From an uncultured Chloroflexota bacterium (GTDB taxonomy: Bacteria > Chloroflexota > UBA4733), in the NCBI GenBank assembly GCA_937967325.1, contig CALBSQ010000224.1, positions 1-27,220 of the forward strand: a DNA stretch of 27,220 bases, given 5' to 3'. Position numbers and translations under genes: made by a program. Shown piece after piece: positions 8,488 through 15,901 of the stretch; the first letter of the stretch is position 1, and each line of letters opens with the position of its first letter. Under the pieces are notes generated by a model that did no database searches, was not told where the DNA came from, and saw nothing but the letters and a program-made list of their open reading frames with translations.

Positions 8488-10005
8488 GTGGATCAGGCTA
8501 GTCGAGAGCGGCGCGGAATCACGCGGAGACGCTGTCTCCGCCTCGTTGGAGCAGGGGGGATTGCCGCTGCCTCCGTGGCGCTGCTGGCCGCCTGCGGCGC
8601 GGGCGGCGCCGCCGCGCCATCGTCTGCAAGCGTCACCGCTGCCGGCGCCACCAGCGGCGCGGCGGCCGTGGCGGCAAGCGCCCGCGCATCATCCAGCGCG
8701 GCCACGGGCGCCTCCGCGGCCGCCAGCGGCAGCGCCAGTGCCAAGGCGTCCCCGGCGCCCCCGCCCAAATCGTCCGGCAAGGGTACGGTCGTCTTCGAAT
8801 CACCTGCTCTGGGTGTCGACGAGAAGAAGCCATTCGAGCAGATCGTCGCCAACTTCAACAAGCAGACCGGTATTACCGTGGAGTACGTCGACACGGGCTT
8901 GAGCTTCGAGAAGTTCGCGGTGCAGTTCGCCGGGGGCAGCGGCGGGGATCTCTACGAGTACGAAACCAAGCAGGTGCCACACTACGCCGTCGATGGCGTG
9001 TTCGCGAATCTGGACCCCTACATTGCCAAGTCGACCATCGTCAAGCCGGAAGAGTACTACGCCGTTACCTGGTCGAAGGGCAAGATCCAGGGACACCAGT
9101 ACGCCGTGCCCTGGGATACCACGCCGGTGGTGGTCTACTACAACAAGGATCTCTTCCAGCAGGCCGGAGTGCAGCCGCCGTCGAGTACCTGGGGCGACGA
9201 TACCTGGGACTGGAATGCCTTCCTCAACGCCGCCCAGAAGCTCACCAAGCCGGACAAGTCCGTGTTCGGCTGCACCATCTCCGAATGGTGGGTCTACAGC
9301 CTGCCCTGGATCTGGAGCAACGGCGGCCACGTCGTCAACGAGCAGTTGACCAAGGTGCAATTCACCCAGCAGCAGGTAATCGACGCCTGGCAGTATCTGG
9401 TCGACCTGCGCTGGAAGTACAACGTCTGGGCGCAGCCGTCCCAAAAAGACAAAGGCTTCAACACCGGCGGCAATGCCATGTTCCTGAGCGGTCCCTACTC
9501 CATACCCGGGTTGCGCGCAGGCGCCAAGGTACCCTGGAATGTGGGCGTTGTCCCGAAGGGAAGGGCGGGCGTGTGGACGCGCGATCCGTCAGATTCGCTG
9601 ACGATCTGGGACGGCAGCAAGAACAAGGACGAAGCGTTCAAGCTGATGGAGTACATCACCGGACCAGAAGGTCAACTGATCATTGGCAAAAGCGGGCGAG
9701 GGGTGCCGTCCCGCAAGAGCGTTGCCACATCCAAAGACTTCCTTGAGCAAGGCGACGCTGTCGACTGGAAGGTGTTCGCGGAAGGACCGGACCACGAGGG
9801 GCTGCAGGCGGTAACCGACGTCTGGCCGCAGATGGATACGCAGATCGGCAAGACCATCGACGCCATGTGGAAGAACAAGGAGAACGTCCAGTCGACCACG
9901 GCCAAGCTGAACGAGGTGATCCAGCCGCTGCTGGATCAAGCCAAGGTCCGCCGCGACCTTTCAGGGAGCTACCTGGATCAGGGCTGGAAGCCGCCGACGT
10001 ACTGA
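8488..10005 (+). CDS. extracellular solute-binding lipoprotein, ABC sugar type (family 1)
   Basis: Substrate-binding component of a carbohydrate ABC importer (MalE/UgpB-like). The frame is open further upstream, but GTG 8488 is chosen because GAGGAGG lies 6 bases before it and the signal peptide follows at once. The N-terminus has consecutive arginines (RRRCLRLVG, Tat-like), a hydrophobic segment and lipobox LAAC with C36 as lipidated residue, then a linker of about 60 Ala/Ser/Gly/Thr/Pro residues. The binding domain starts near residue 99 and contains 'VVVYYNKDLFQQAG' and the aromatic run 'SEWWVYSLPWIWSNGG' typical of sugar binders. Length 505 residues. No permease or ATPase gene is adjacent. 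The upstream dehydratase and sulfatase suggest a modified sugar ligand, which is inference. Confidence 0.9.
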   Translation: MDQASRERRGITRRRCLRLVGAGGIAAASVALLAACGAGGAAAPSSASVTAAGATSGAAAVAASARASSSAATGASAAASGSASAKASPAPPPKSSGKGTVVFESPALGVDEKKPFEQIVANFNKQTGITVEYVDTGLSFEKFAVQFAGGSGGDLYEYETKQVPHYAVDGVFANLDPYIAKSTIVKPEEYYAVTWSKGKIQGHQYAVPWDTTPVVVYYNKDLFQQAGVQPPSSTWGDDTWDWNAFLNAAQKLTKPDKSVFGCTISEWWVYSLPWIWSNGGHVVNEQLTKVQFTQQQVIDAWQYLVDLRWKYNVWAQPSQKDKGFNTGGNAMFLSGPYSIPGLRAGAKVPWNVGVVPKGRAGVWTRDPSDSLTIWDGSKNKDEAFKLMEYITGPEGQLIIGKSGRGVPSRKSVATSKDFLEQGDAVDWKVFAEGPDHEGLQAVTDVWPQMDTQIGKTIDAMWKNKENVQSTTAKLNEVIQPLLDQAKVRRDLSGSYLDQGWKPPTY

Positions 10006-10055
10006 GTGGTGCATTCACCCAGTTCGGGGAAGTTACCCTCGCCGTGCGGCCCTCC

Positions 10056-10173
10056 CGTTGTCATCCTGAGCGGCGGCGAAGGACCCCTGGCCAGCCAATC
10101 CGGACGCCGTGCGGCCCTGCGCAGCGCCAACGGTCGCGCCAGGGGTCCTTCGCCGCCGCTCAGGATGACAACG
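10056..10173. repeat. long perfect inverted repeat, 36-bp arms, 46-nt spacer
   Basis: Arm 10056-10091 is exactly the reverse complement of arm 10138-10173; the outer part reads gtcatcctgagcggcggcga. The spacer is 46 bases. A 14-bp direct repeat, cgccgtgcggccct, occurs at 10040-10053 just outside and again inside the spacer at 10105-10118. The element lies between convergent genes. Repeats beginning 'gtcatcctgagc' are, from memory, widely dispersed in Chloroflexota, Acidobacteria and other soil bacteria. No T-run follows either arm, so a simple intrinsic terminator is unlikely. Confidence 0.9.
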
Positions 10174-10269
10174 ATGAGTCACCCCGACTTGAAGGAAGCG
10201 CCACAAACCGAACCCGGGAAACTCGCCGCGCGGCGATCGCGCAGTCGGTGGTGAAAGGGAGTCTCGTCG

Positions 10270-10563
10270 CTACGGCAGATCGCTCGCCAGCTTGCGAAAC
10301 TCCTCCGGGGTAAACGCCCGCACGGTGCTGGACACCGTGTGGCCGCCGGCCAGTATCCGCAGCGCGCCCTTCGCCACCGTCTCCTCGTCGGGCGCCTCGA
10401 CGATCGTGACCGCGTCGTACTCGCCCATGGTGACGTACTGGCCCAGGACGCGGATGCCGTGCTGTTGCGCGTTCTTCTGGGCCGCCTCCATCCGGTCGGC
10501 GAACCCCTTCAGTTCCTTGCGACCTTGCTCGGTGAACTTGTGCAGACCGATGTAGATCGGCAT
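10270..10563 (-). CDS. GYD-domain protein
   Basis: 97-residue cytosolic protein matching the GYD family, named after a Gly-Tyr-Asp motif; here the motif reads 'TMGEYDAVTIVEAPDEETVAKG' (about 45-66, split GEYD). The start 'MPIYIGLHKFTEQG', the Lys/Arg-rich helix and the C-terminal 'AFTPEEFRKLAS' also match. The family has a ferredoxin-like (dimeric alpha/beta barrel) fold and no settled biochemical role. The ATG has GGGAGGA four bases upstream, a strong ribosome site. It is transcribed towards the 36-bp inverted repeat and away from the Uma2-family gene; no operon partner is apparent. Confidence 0.88.
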   Translation of the reverse strand: MPIYIGLHKFTEQGRKELKGFADRMEAAQKNAQQHGIRVLGQYVTMGEYDAVTIVEAPDEETVAKGALRILAGGHTVSSTVRAFTPEEFRKLASDLP

Positions 10564-10784
10564 TACTTCCTCCCATCATGCACGCCCGGCGACCACAGAG
10601 ATGGACGGCACCTAGTGTACCTTCCCTCATTCGGGAGTGGCGGCACCGTTGATTCGGCGGAACGATGTGCGCACCGCCTTATCACCAAGCCCAATGGCCG
10701 GCGCTGGTAGAATCGCCTTACTGACTTGTGTCGAGCAACTATCCCCGGCACGTCAGAGCCAGCACCGTAAGGGAGGATGCAGCC

Positions 10785-11444
10785 GTGGCGGCGCTGTCTA
10801 CGGATCTCGACCGTGATCTCCTGTTGCTCACTACGCCGAACGATACGAAGGATGCGCCCTGGATGGTCATGGCCGATTTGCAGGTACGGGGCGTGGATGT
10901 GCTCAAGTCAATCCTACGCTACCACGTGGAGCGACACCACCTGCCGTGGTACCTCGCCTCCTATCTCAAGGTGACCATGCGGCGTGGCAGGAGCAACCGG
11001 CGCCTCAACGTGGCGCCGGACCTGCTCATGGTCGAAGCGCCGGACCGGTTGCGAACATCGTGGAACGTCGAGCGGGAAGGCAAGCCGCCCCAGTTCGTGG
11101 TCGAGATGTCCAGCGAGAAGAGTTGGGAGCGCGACTCTGAAGACAAGCCGGCCATCTACGACGCCATGGGAGTCCGGGAATATGCCATCTTCGCACCGGA
11201 GCGGCGCGACGGAGGCCCACTCCTCTTCGGCTATCGGCGCGATACAGCGGGCAATTTCGGGTCCTGGCAGCCGGATGGAGATGGATGCCTGGTAAGCCGG
11301 GAGCTGGGTGGCTTGCGGCTGTACGTTGAGGCGGGCCGCTGGCTCCGCGCCCTTGACGAGCAGGGGCAACGACTCCCTACGGAAGGCGAAGAGGCGGCGA
11401 GGCTGTGGGAGGAGCTGCGTCGTTTGCAGGGCGAGCAGCGATAG
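10785..11444 (+). CDS. Uma2-family endonuclease-like protein (PD-(D/E)XK fold)
   Basis: 219-residue member of the Uma2 / 'putative restriction endonuclease' family, abundant in cyanobacteria and Chloroflexota; no member has a firmly known role. Visible motifs: 'NVAPDLLMVEAP' with D79, 'PQFVVEMSSEKSWERD' with E107, and 'KPAIYDAMGVREYAIFAPE', which matches the family core 'K-x-x-x-Y-x-x-x-G-V-x-E-Y'. The C-terminus is a charged helix ('EEAARLWEELRRLQGEQR'), also usual for the group. The frame is open 19 codons further upstream (GTG 10728), but GTG 10785 has GGGAGG 8 bases before it and is preferred. No methyltransferase partner is nearby, so it is not a classical restriction system. Confidence 0.8.
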   Translation: MAALSTDLDRDLLLLTTPNDTKDAPWMVMADLQVRGVDVLKSILRYHVERHHLPWYLASYLKVTMRRGRSNRRLNVAPDLLMVEAPDRLRTSWNVEREGKPPQFVVEMSSEKSWERDSEDKPAIYDAMGVREYAIFAPERRDGGPLLFGYRRDTAGNFGSWQPDGDGCLVSRELGGLRLYVEAGRWLRALDEQGQRLPTEGEEAARLWEELRRLQGEQR

Positions 11445-11473
11445 GCCCCTTGGGGGTGAGTTGAATAAGGGGC
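11445..11473. terminator. weak inverted repeat between convergent genes
   Basis: gcccctt (11445-11451) pairs with aaggggc (11467-11473) across a 15-base loop, in the 69-base gap between the convergent Uma2-family gene and valS. It could end transcription from one or both sides, but there is no clear T-tract. Confidence 0.25.
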
Positions 11474-11513
11474 GGCGGACGGATACGCGATGCACTCGAT
11501 GAACCACATGGGC

Positions 11514-14009
11514 CTAAGCCCCGGCCGATTGCACCGCTGGTCCGCCTTCCGCCAACGGTCGAACGGTCGTTACCAACTCCGTGCCGATAGGGCTCCGGCG
11601 CAGCTCAATCTGCTGTGCCCGGCTCACGCTCTGCAGATCCCGGACCGCGCTCTCGACTGCCCGAATCAGGTCGGCAGGGCAGTCCACCTGAACCGCGGCC
11701 AGCGGTGTTGCCATGCTAAGGCGCCGCTCAGACTTCCAGCGGCGCACCGCTTCGGTCACCTCCAGGATTGCCCGTCCGGCTCGTTCAGCCTCCTCGTTGG
11801 CCCACGATGCAGGAGCGACCGGCCAGCGAGCAATGTGGATGGAGGCGGCGTCTTCCGCGCCTGCGAAACCCACCCGATACAACTCGTCGGTGATGTGCGG
11901 CAGGAACGGCGCGAACAGCTTGAGCACCGCCGGCAACGCGTGGGCAAGGGTGAAGCGAGCCGCCTCGCGGCCGGCCTGATCGGACTCGGCGGCGTCGCCA
12001 TAGAGACGGAACTTGACCAGCTCCAGGTAGTTGTCGCAAAGATCGCTCCAGAGAAAGCGCTCGGTCTCAGCCTTGGCGGCGGCGAACTCGTGCTCGTCCA
12101 TTGCCGCGGTGGCTCGGCGGATCGTTTCGTACAGGCGCGCCAGGAGCCAGCGATCAGTGGCGTTGAGTCCGGCAGGCGGCTCCGCGGCGGGCTGGTACCC
12201 GTCAAGGTGCGGTAAGACCAATCTGGCCGCGTTCCAGAGCTTGGTCACCAGGCGGTTGCCGTTCTTCATCACCTCGTCGCTGAGCAAGGTGTCGCCTCCG
12301 GTGCGCACGCTGGTCGCCCAATAGCGGACGGCGTCGGCGGAGTATTGCTCCAACATCGCGCTAGGATCCTCCGCCGCCTTGAGCTTGCTCTTAGAAATCT
12401 TCTTGCCCGCCGGGTCGAGAGCATGGCCGGAGATCAGCACGTCGGTCCAGGGGATGTCGCCGGTGAGGGAAAGGCTGCGCACGATGGTATAGAAGTCCCA
12501 GGTGCGGATGATGTCGTGCGCGTTGGGCCGCAGCGACATTGGTCGGAAACGGCGATCGAACTCCGCCTCAGTGATGCCAAAGGGCGCCAGCAGGCTGCCG
12601 CAGATTTGCGGGGTCACCGACGAGGTAGCCCAGGTGTCGAGCACGTCCGTCTCCGGCTCCAGCTCAGCACCGCCGCAGTCGGGACAGCGTCCGACCGCCG
12701 GCTGGGTCTCCTGCGGATCGACCGGGAGCTGCTCCCGACTCGCCAGGACTGGATGGCCGCAGCCGCGGCAATACCAGACGGGGAAGGGGACGCCATAGTA
12801 GCGCTGGCGCGAGATGTTCCAGTCCCAGTTGAGCCCCTCGATCCAGCTCTCGTAACGCGCCCGCATGTGCTGAGGATGCCACTTGACGCGGCGGCCGGCT
12901 TCCAGGAAGCGCTGCTTGTGCTCGAGCAGCCGGACAAACCACTGGCCGGCGACGAGGTACTCGATCTCGGTGCCGCAGCGCTCGTGAACGCCGACCGTAT
13001 GCTCGATCTGGCGCTGCTCAATGATCTTGCCGGCGGTTGCTAGATCGTCGAGAATCCTTGTCCGCGCCTGCTTGATGCGCAGCCCGGCGTAGGGTCCGGC
13101 CAGCTCGTTGAGCCGTCCGTCGCGGGTAATGACGATGCGTAAGGGCAGCCGGTAGGCGCGCTGCCACGCCACGTCGGTGACGTCCCCAAAGGTGCAGCAC
13201 ATCACCACGCCGGTGCCCTTCTCGCGGTCTACCTGGGCGTCGGCCAGCACCGGTACCTGTAGGTCGAACAGCGGGGTGGTTGCGGTGTGACCGACGAAGC
13301 TTCGGTAGCGCTCGTCGTCGGGGTGGACGAACACCGCCACGCAGGCGGCCAGCAGCTCCGGTCGGGTGGTGGCGATGGGGACCACCCGACCGTCGTCGAG
13401 GGTGAAAGGGATGGTCGTGAAGACGCTCGCCACCCCGGACTTGTCGTCAACGTCGGCCTGCGCCACGGCGGTCCCGCACTCGGGGCACCACAGCGTCGGC
13501 GCCTCCTGCCGGTACACCTGTCCCTTCTCGTAGAGGTCCAGAAAGGCCGCCTGGGAGATGCGCCGCGAGCGCGGGTCGATAGTGGAATAGCGCAGCCGCC
13601 AGTCCACGCTCAGCCCTAGCCGCTTCCAGAAGCGCTCGAACTTGGCCTCGACCTCCTCCGACAAGGACAGGCAGGCCTCGATGAAGGCGCGCCGCCCGAC
13701 ATCCCTAGCCCGAATGCCCCTGCTGTTCTCGGTGAAGCGCTCCGTCGGCAACCCATTGTCGTCGAAGCCGAAGGGATAGAACACCTGCCGCCCGCGCATG
13801 CGCTGGTAGCGAATGATGACGTCGGCTTGGGTATACGAATAGACGTGTCCCACGTGAATCTGACCAGATACCGTGGGTGGGGGCGTATCTACAGTATACG
13901 GCTGGCCACCGTGCGCCGGGTCGAACTCGTAGATGTGGCCGTCGGCCCATAGCTGCTGCAGCCGCGGCTCCGCGGCCTTGAAGTCGTAGCGGCCCTCGAG
14001 GGTTGGCAT
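11514..14009 (-). CDS. valS: valyl-tRNA synthetase, archaeal type
   Basis: Class I aminoacyl-tRNA synthetase charging tRNA-Val. With ATG 14009 it has 831 residues. The HIGH-type motif is HVGH (52-55) and the KMSKS motif reads KISKS (537-541). The 'FYPFGFDDNGLPTE' stretch (77-90), Zn-binding Cys pairs at C175/C178, C414/C417 and C442/C445, and the absence of the long C-terminal coiled-coil arm seen in the E. coli enzyme place it in the archaeal/Rickettsia-like ValS branch. The CP1 editing domain spans roughly 200-340. An in-frame GTG at 14018 is an alternative start, but AGAAAG sits about 8 bases before the ATG and would overlap the GTG. The perfect palindrome at 14047-14099 lies just upstream in its leader. 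No T-box motif was recognised. Confidence 0.96.
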   Translation of the reverse strand: MPTLEGRYDFKAAEPRLQQLWADGHIYEFDPAHGGQPYTVDTPPPTVSGQIHVGHVYSYTQADVIIRYQRMRGRQVFYPFGFDDNGLPTERFTENSRGIRARDVGRRAFIEACLSLSEEVEAKFERFWKRLGLSVDWRLRYSTIDPRSRRISQAAFLDLYEKGQVYRQEAPTLWCPECGTAVAQADVDDKSGVASVFTTIPFTLDDGRVVPIATTRPELLAACVAVFVHPDDERYRSFVGHTATTPLFDLQVPVLADAQVDREKGTGVVMCCTFGDVTDVAWQRAYRLPLRIVITRDGRLNELAGPYAGLRIKQARTRILDDLATAGKIIEQRQIEHTVGVHERCGTEIEYLVAGQWFVRLLEHKQRFLEAGRRVKWHPQHMRARYESWIEGLNWDWNISRQRYYGVPFPVWYCRGCGHPVLASREQLPVDPQETQPAVGRCPDCGGAELEPETDVLDTWATSSVTPQICGSLLAPFGITEAEFDRRFRPMSLRPNAHDIIRTWDFYTIVRSLSLTGDIPWTDVLISGHALDPAGKKISKSKLKAAEDPSAMLEQYSADAVRYWATSVRTGGDTLLSDEVMKNGNRLVTKLWNAARLVLPHLDGYQPAAEPPAGLNATDRWLLARLYETIRRATAAMDEHEFAAAKAETERFLWSDLCDNYLELVKFRLYGDAAESDQAGREAARFTLAHALPAVLKLFAPFLPHITDELYRVGFAGAEDAASIHIARWPVAPASWANEEAERAGRAILEVTEAVRRWKSERRLSMATPLAAVQVDCPADLIRAVESAVRDLQSVSRAQQIELRRSPIGTELVTTVRPLAEGGPAVQSAGA

Positions 14010-14046
14010 GTTGGTCACTTTCTGTGTTCGTGTGCTACCGGGTTAT

Positions 14047-14099
14047 GCCCCATCCCCGGCCCCTCCCCAGCTCTGCTGGGGAGGGGCCGGGGATGGGGC
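14047..14099. repeat. perfect GC-rich palindrome, 25-bp arms, 3-nt loop
   Basis: Arm 14047-14071 is exactly complementary to arm 14075-14099 around the loop tct; the arm begins gccccatccccggcccctcc. It fills most of the 97-base gap between the membrane-protein gene and valS, both on the minus strand. There is no downstream T-run on either strand. It may be a dispersed repeat, an attenuating hairpin in front of valS, or a processing/stability hairpin. Confidence 0.9.
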
Positions 14100-14106
14100 C
14101 GTTCCC

Positions 14107-14688
14107 TCACCGCCGCGCGCTCGGTCCCCGCCGCTTGGCCTCGTGGCGGCGGCGCGCCCGCGACGACATCGGCGTGTCGGCAGGGCGCTGGCGAGCCATC
14201 GCGCGCTGCGCCGCCTGCTCCTGCTCCAGGGCCTGATTGGCGCGGCGGATGCGCGAGCGCATCAGGTAGAAGCCGGGGATGGAGCCGAGCGCCGACAGCG
14301 CCAGGGCGAACGGGAAGAACTTGGCGACCACGCCGTAGGTGGCCGCGAGGTTGTGCGCCGTCGGACTGGGGAAGAAGTAGTAGGTGACGAACCAGAGAAC
14401 CTCCCAGATGATCGTCAGCGCGACGATGAGCCCAATCGTCCGCGTCCAGGGCGGCTCCTTCATGCCCGGCTGGACCGGGAAGATCCGGTCGAAAAAGCTA
14501 CGCCGTGGCCGAACGGTCTGCACCGGTTGGTCTGCTACCGTCGCCTGGGTACGCGGCGCGATGGCGGTAGCCGGCCCGCCGCGACCGTGACGCATCGACG
14601 GCGGCGGCAGCGTCTTGGAGCCGACGCTGGCCGGCGGCGTCGGGCTAGGCGAGGGCCGCCGGATGAAGGGGCGAGGAAGTGACGGCAT
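14107..14688 (-). CDS. predicted two-helix membrane protein, unknown function
   Basis: 193 residues with no family I recognise. The first 75 residues are Pro/Arg/Ser/Thr-rich and probably disordered. Two hydrophobic helices follow: about 83-106 ('WTRTIGLIVALTIIWEVLWF' onwards) and about 119-143 ('VVAKFFPFALALSALGSIPG' onwards). The C-terminal 50 residues are strongly basic and rich in Gln/Ala/Arg, with a short coiled-coil-like stretch after the second helix. Net charge would put both ends in the cytosol. The ATG has GGAGAG about four bases upstream, inside the end of mrfB, which it overlaps by 44 bases. This suggests co-transcription and possibly translational coupling with mrfB. It may simply be a neighbour; no DNA-repair motif is visible. 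Confidence 0.75.
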   Translation of the reverse strand: MPSLPRPFIRRPSPSPTPPASVGSKTLPPPSMRHGRGGPATAIAPRTQATVADQPVQTVRPRRSFFDRIFPVQPGMKEPPWTRTIGLIVALTIIWEVLWFVTYYFFPSPTAHNLAATYGVVAKFFPFALALSALGSIPGFYLMRSRIRRANQALEQEQAAQRAMARQRPADTPMSSRARRRHEAKRRGPSARR

Positions 14689-15901
14689 CGGTCTCTCCAG
14701 TCGTGTGGTGTGTTGCTAACTCCGTGGCAGCGGCCCGTGCCTGCTTCCGTTGCAAGCGCGACATGCGGCTGAGCAGGTCGGCACGCTGGCGGACCTGGTT
14801 GCCGGCACTCTGCAGCGCTTGCGCGGTCATCTCGGCGGCGGCGTCGAAGTCGCGGGCGCGGTGCTCGAGGTATTTGGCTAGCGTGATCGCCGCCTCCAAT
14901 CCAGCCGGTCCCCCCTGCCGCGCCGCCACCTGTAGCAGCGGTAGCGCCGTTTCGCCACGCCCGGTACGGCGGTAGACCTCGGCCAACCCCAGCCAGGCCC
15001 AGCCTCGCTCGCCGCGCGGCAACTGCCCCGCCAGCGCCCGGTCGTAGCAGCACTCGGCCTGCCCATAGTCCCGTTCGCGGAGGAACAGCCGGCCCAGCGC
15101 CACCAGGTCCACGGGATGCTGGATATAGTCTACCGGCTGGAGCGCCGCGCCGCAGAGCAAGCCGGCCAGCGCCGCCAGCGCCAGCACATCGCGCCGGTTG
15201 TGCTCGAACACGGCCGTTAGCGGGGAGGCGTCCTTTCCGCGGAGATAGCGAAAATAGAGCTCAGGAATCAGTGCGCCCGGCACGTCGCCCTGGCGCGCGA
15301 CGCCGAGCAGCTCGCGCTCCAGCGACGTCAGCGAGCAGCTGGTGAGCCGGCGACTCCAGATGCGCCGCGCCGGCCACAAGAGGTCGAGGTGGAGATCGTC
15401 GGGCAGCCGCGATCGGCTGCGCTGCATGATGTGGCGGTTGTTCAGCAGCGGCAGGTCGAAGGCCTTGCCGTTGAAGGTCACGAGCCCGGTGCAGCCTGCC
15501 GCAAACTCGTTCAGCGCCTGGAGCAGCGCTCGCTCCTCGTGCAGCTCGCGCAGGAAGAACTGCCGCAGCAGCAACCGTCCATCGACGAAGCGGGCGACGC
15601 CGACCAGGAAGACGTAGGTGCCGGTGCCGCCGGACAGGCCGGTCGTCTCCGTGTCCAGGAAGAGCGCATCGGCGAAGCGCATGCCTAGCAGATCCTCCCC
15701 ACCGATCAGGCGCGGGGGCTGCGCGAAGGGCTCGAGCAGGGCGCCGATGGGCAGATGGCCGTAGCGGTGATCGGGCGCGTAGTACACGTCGCGGGCGACG
15801 ATGGCGCCGTGAGGTCCCTCAGAGCAACAGTCCGGCCAGAGCTCCTGGATCGTCATTGGCGGCCGGAGTCGCCGGACCGGGACGTCAGCCGGCCAGGACA
15901 T
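14645..15901 (-). CDS. mrfB: RNase H-like 3'-5' exonuclease with TPR tail (YprB/MrfB family)
   Basis: DnaQ/RNase H-like exonuclease of the YprB family. In Bacillus subtilis the homologue MrfB works with the helicase MrfA in mitomycin-crosslink repair. The 418-residue length matches. Predicted metal ligands: D83 and E85 (FLDTETTGLSGGTGTY), D149 (TFNGKAFDLPLL) and D238 (HNRRDVLALAAL), the DEDD arrangement. Also typical are 'HLDLLWPARRIW', 'CSLTSLERELLGV' and 'GDVPGALIPELYFRYL'. Residues about 255-405 form TPR-like helical repeats ('VDLVALGRLFLRERDYGQAE' onwards). The start at 15901 overlaps the end of mrfA by 17 bases; M16 (15856) is a possible alternative and neither has a strong Shine-Dalgarno. 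It lies directly behind its expected partner. Confidence 0.9.
   Translation of the reverse strand: MSWPADVPVRRLRPPMTIQELWPDCCSEGPHGAIVARDVYYAPDHRYGHLPIGALLEPFAQPPRLIGGEDLLGMRFADALFLDTETTGLSGGTGTYVFLVGVARFVDGRLLLRQFFLRELHEERALLQALNEFAAGCTGLVTFNGKAFDLPLLNNRHIMQRSRSRLPDDLHLDLLWPARRIWSRRLTSCSLTSLERELLGVARQGDVPGALIPELYFRYLRGKDASPLTAVFEHNRRDVLALAALAGLLCGAALQPVDYIQHPVDLVALGRLFLRERDYGQAECCYDRALAGQLPRGERGWAWLGLAEVYRRTGRGETALPLLQVAARQGGPAGLEAAITLAKYLEHRARDFDAAAEMTAQALQSAGNQVRQRADLLSRMSRLQRKQARAAATELATHHTTGETDAVTSSPLHPAALA

Noticed and set aside
10056..10173. CRISPR or intrinsic terminator reading of the inverted repeats
   Set aside because: Arms are inverted, not direct, occur once each with a single spacer, and are not followed by a T-tract.
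10785..11444. Restriction-modification system around the Uma2-family gene
   Set aside because: No methyltransferase or specificity gene is adjacent, and Uma2-family proteins are generally solitary.
11514..14106. T-box riboswitch in front of valS
   Set aside because: The short leader consists almost wholly of a perfect palindrome, and no T-box sequence or specifier-loop structure was recognised.
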